A program made the position numbers and the translations under genes. From positions 1-64,000 of the forward strand of contig WHVA01000399.1 of the NCBI GenBank assembly GCA_015179125.1: 64,000 nucleotides of DNA. The letters are read 5' to 3'. Origin of the DNA: Gautieria morchelliformis. Its lineage: Eukaryota; Basidiomycota; Agaricomycetes; Gomphales; Gomphaceae. The notes below the pieces were generated by a model. It did no database searches, was not told where the DNA came from, and saw nothing but the letters and a program-made list of their open reading frames with translations. Of this stretch, positions 63,956 through 64,000 are shown in pieces (the stretch's first letter is position 1; every line of letters starts with the position of its first letter).

Positions 63956-64000
63956 GGTGGTGTCTGAGGAGGCTGGGGACTCTTTTTCTCCTTTCTGCGA
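63956..64000 (-). pseudogene. start of a second DEF1-gene fragment, cut by the window
   Basis: Matches 37657-37701 and thus 25387-25430 of the DEF1-like gene (GGGGACTCTTTTTCTCCTTT). Confirms that the captured fragment was already in the module before it duplicated. Confidence 0.6.

Larger units (their letters stand above)
55691..64000 (+). repeat. segmental duplication, module copy 2
   Basis: Direct match to 32059-37735, extended by three insertions absent from copy 1 (58410-58863, about 58868-59446 and 62048-63654). It runs off the window inside the DEF1 fragment. Confidence 0.85.

Overview
The window looks like a transposon-dense, rearranged region of an Agaricomycete (mushroom-class basidiomycete) nuclear genome. 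The evidence is GT-AG introns of mostly 50-76 nt with CTNAC-type branch points, an agaricomycete-style protein-kinase-like family, a DEF1-like CUE-domain gene ending in Y-W-Q, chromodomain Ty3/gypsy elements, and basidiomycete-type IS630/mariner and Helitron proteins. No rRNA, tRNA or CRISPR array was seen.

Layout. 1-5504: chromovirus Gypsy-1 copy A (+), cut by the window edge. 5505-11172: a segment with a mariner-like transposase gene split at codon 3 by a CACTA-type MITE, a 0.5 kb dispersed repeat, and the 3' end of an older chromovirus (Gypsy-3) carrying an antisense Zn2Cys6/coiled-coil gene. 11173-17400: Gypsy-1 copy B (-) with two 480-bp LTRs. 17.6-18.5 kb: minisatellite. 18.6-20.6 kb: a multi-exon unknown gene with one in-frame stop. 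20.7-21.9 kb: dispersed repeats with a nested MITE. 22.3-25.7 kb: the DEF1-like gene, the clearest single-copy host gene. 26.9-30.2 kb: gene fragments and a divergent pair of transposon-type genes. 30.8-31.8 kb: a Harbinger-like element that keeps only a Myb/SANT gene. 32-39.6 kb and 55.7-64 kb: three copies of a duplicated module with a kinase-like gene (two intact, one deleted and inverted). 39.6-43.5 kb and 53.9-55.7 kb: two halves of one copia element. Between them lie a second copia remnant, Gypsy-2, a Helitron helicase, two solo LTRs of one family and a hAT-like element. 62.0-63.7 kb: a GC-rich insertion with terminal inverted repeats.

Two inversions can be read from target-site duplications (TSDs). 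The 5-bp flank of copy A's 3' LTR matches the far flank of copy B, which implies that 5505-11172 was inverted by recombination between the two Gypsy-1 copies. The copia halves carry the same TSD (TCTTG) in opposite orientation, and the target site is intact in a paralogous copy, so 43472-55690 was inverted after copia inserted.

The most unusual signal is dense CGGAA/TTCCG motifs in the LTRs (and partly in coding DNA) of all three chromovirus families, together with a Gypsy-3 antisense gene whose protein has a perfect Zn2Cys6 cluster, a fold that usually binds CGG triplets. Several frameshifts, including two in the DEF1-like gene, are single-base changes in homopolymers and may be assembly errors. 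Everything here is by eye; no alignment or database search was run.
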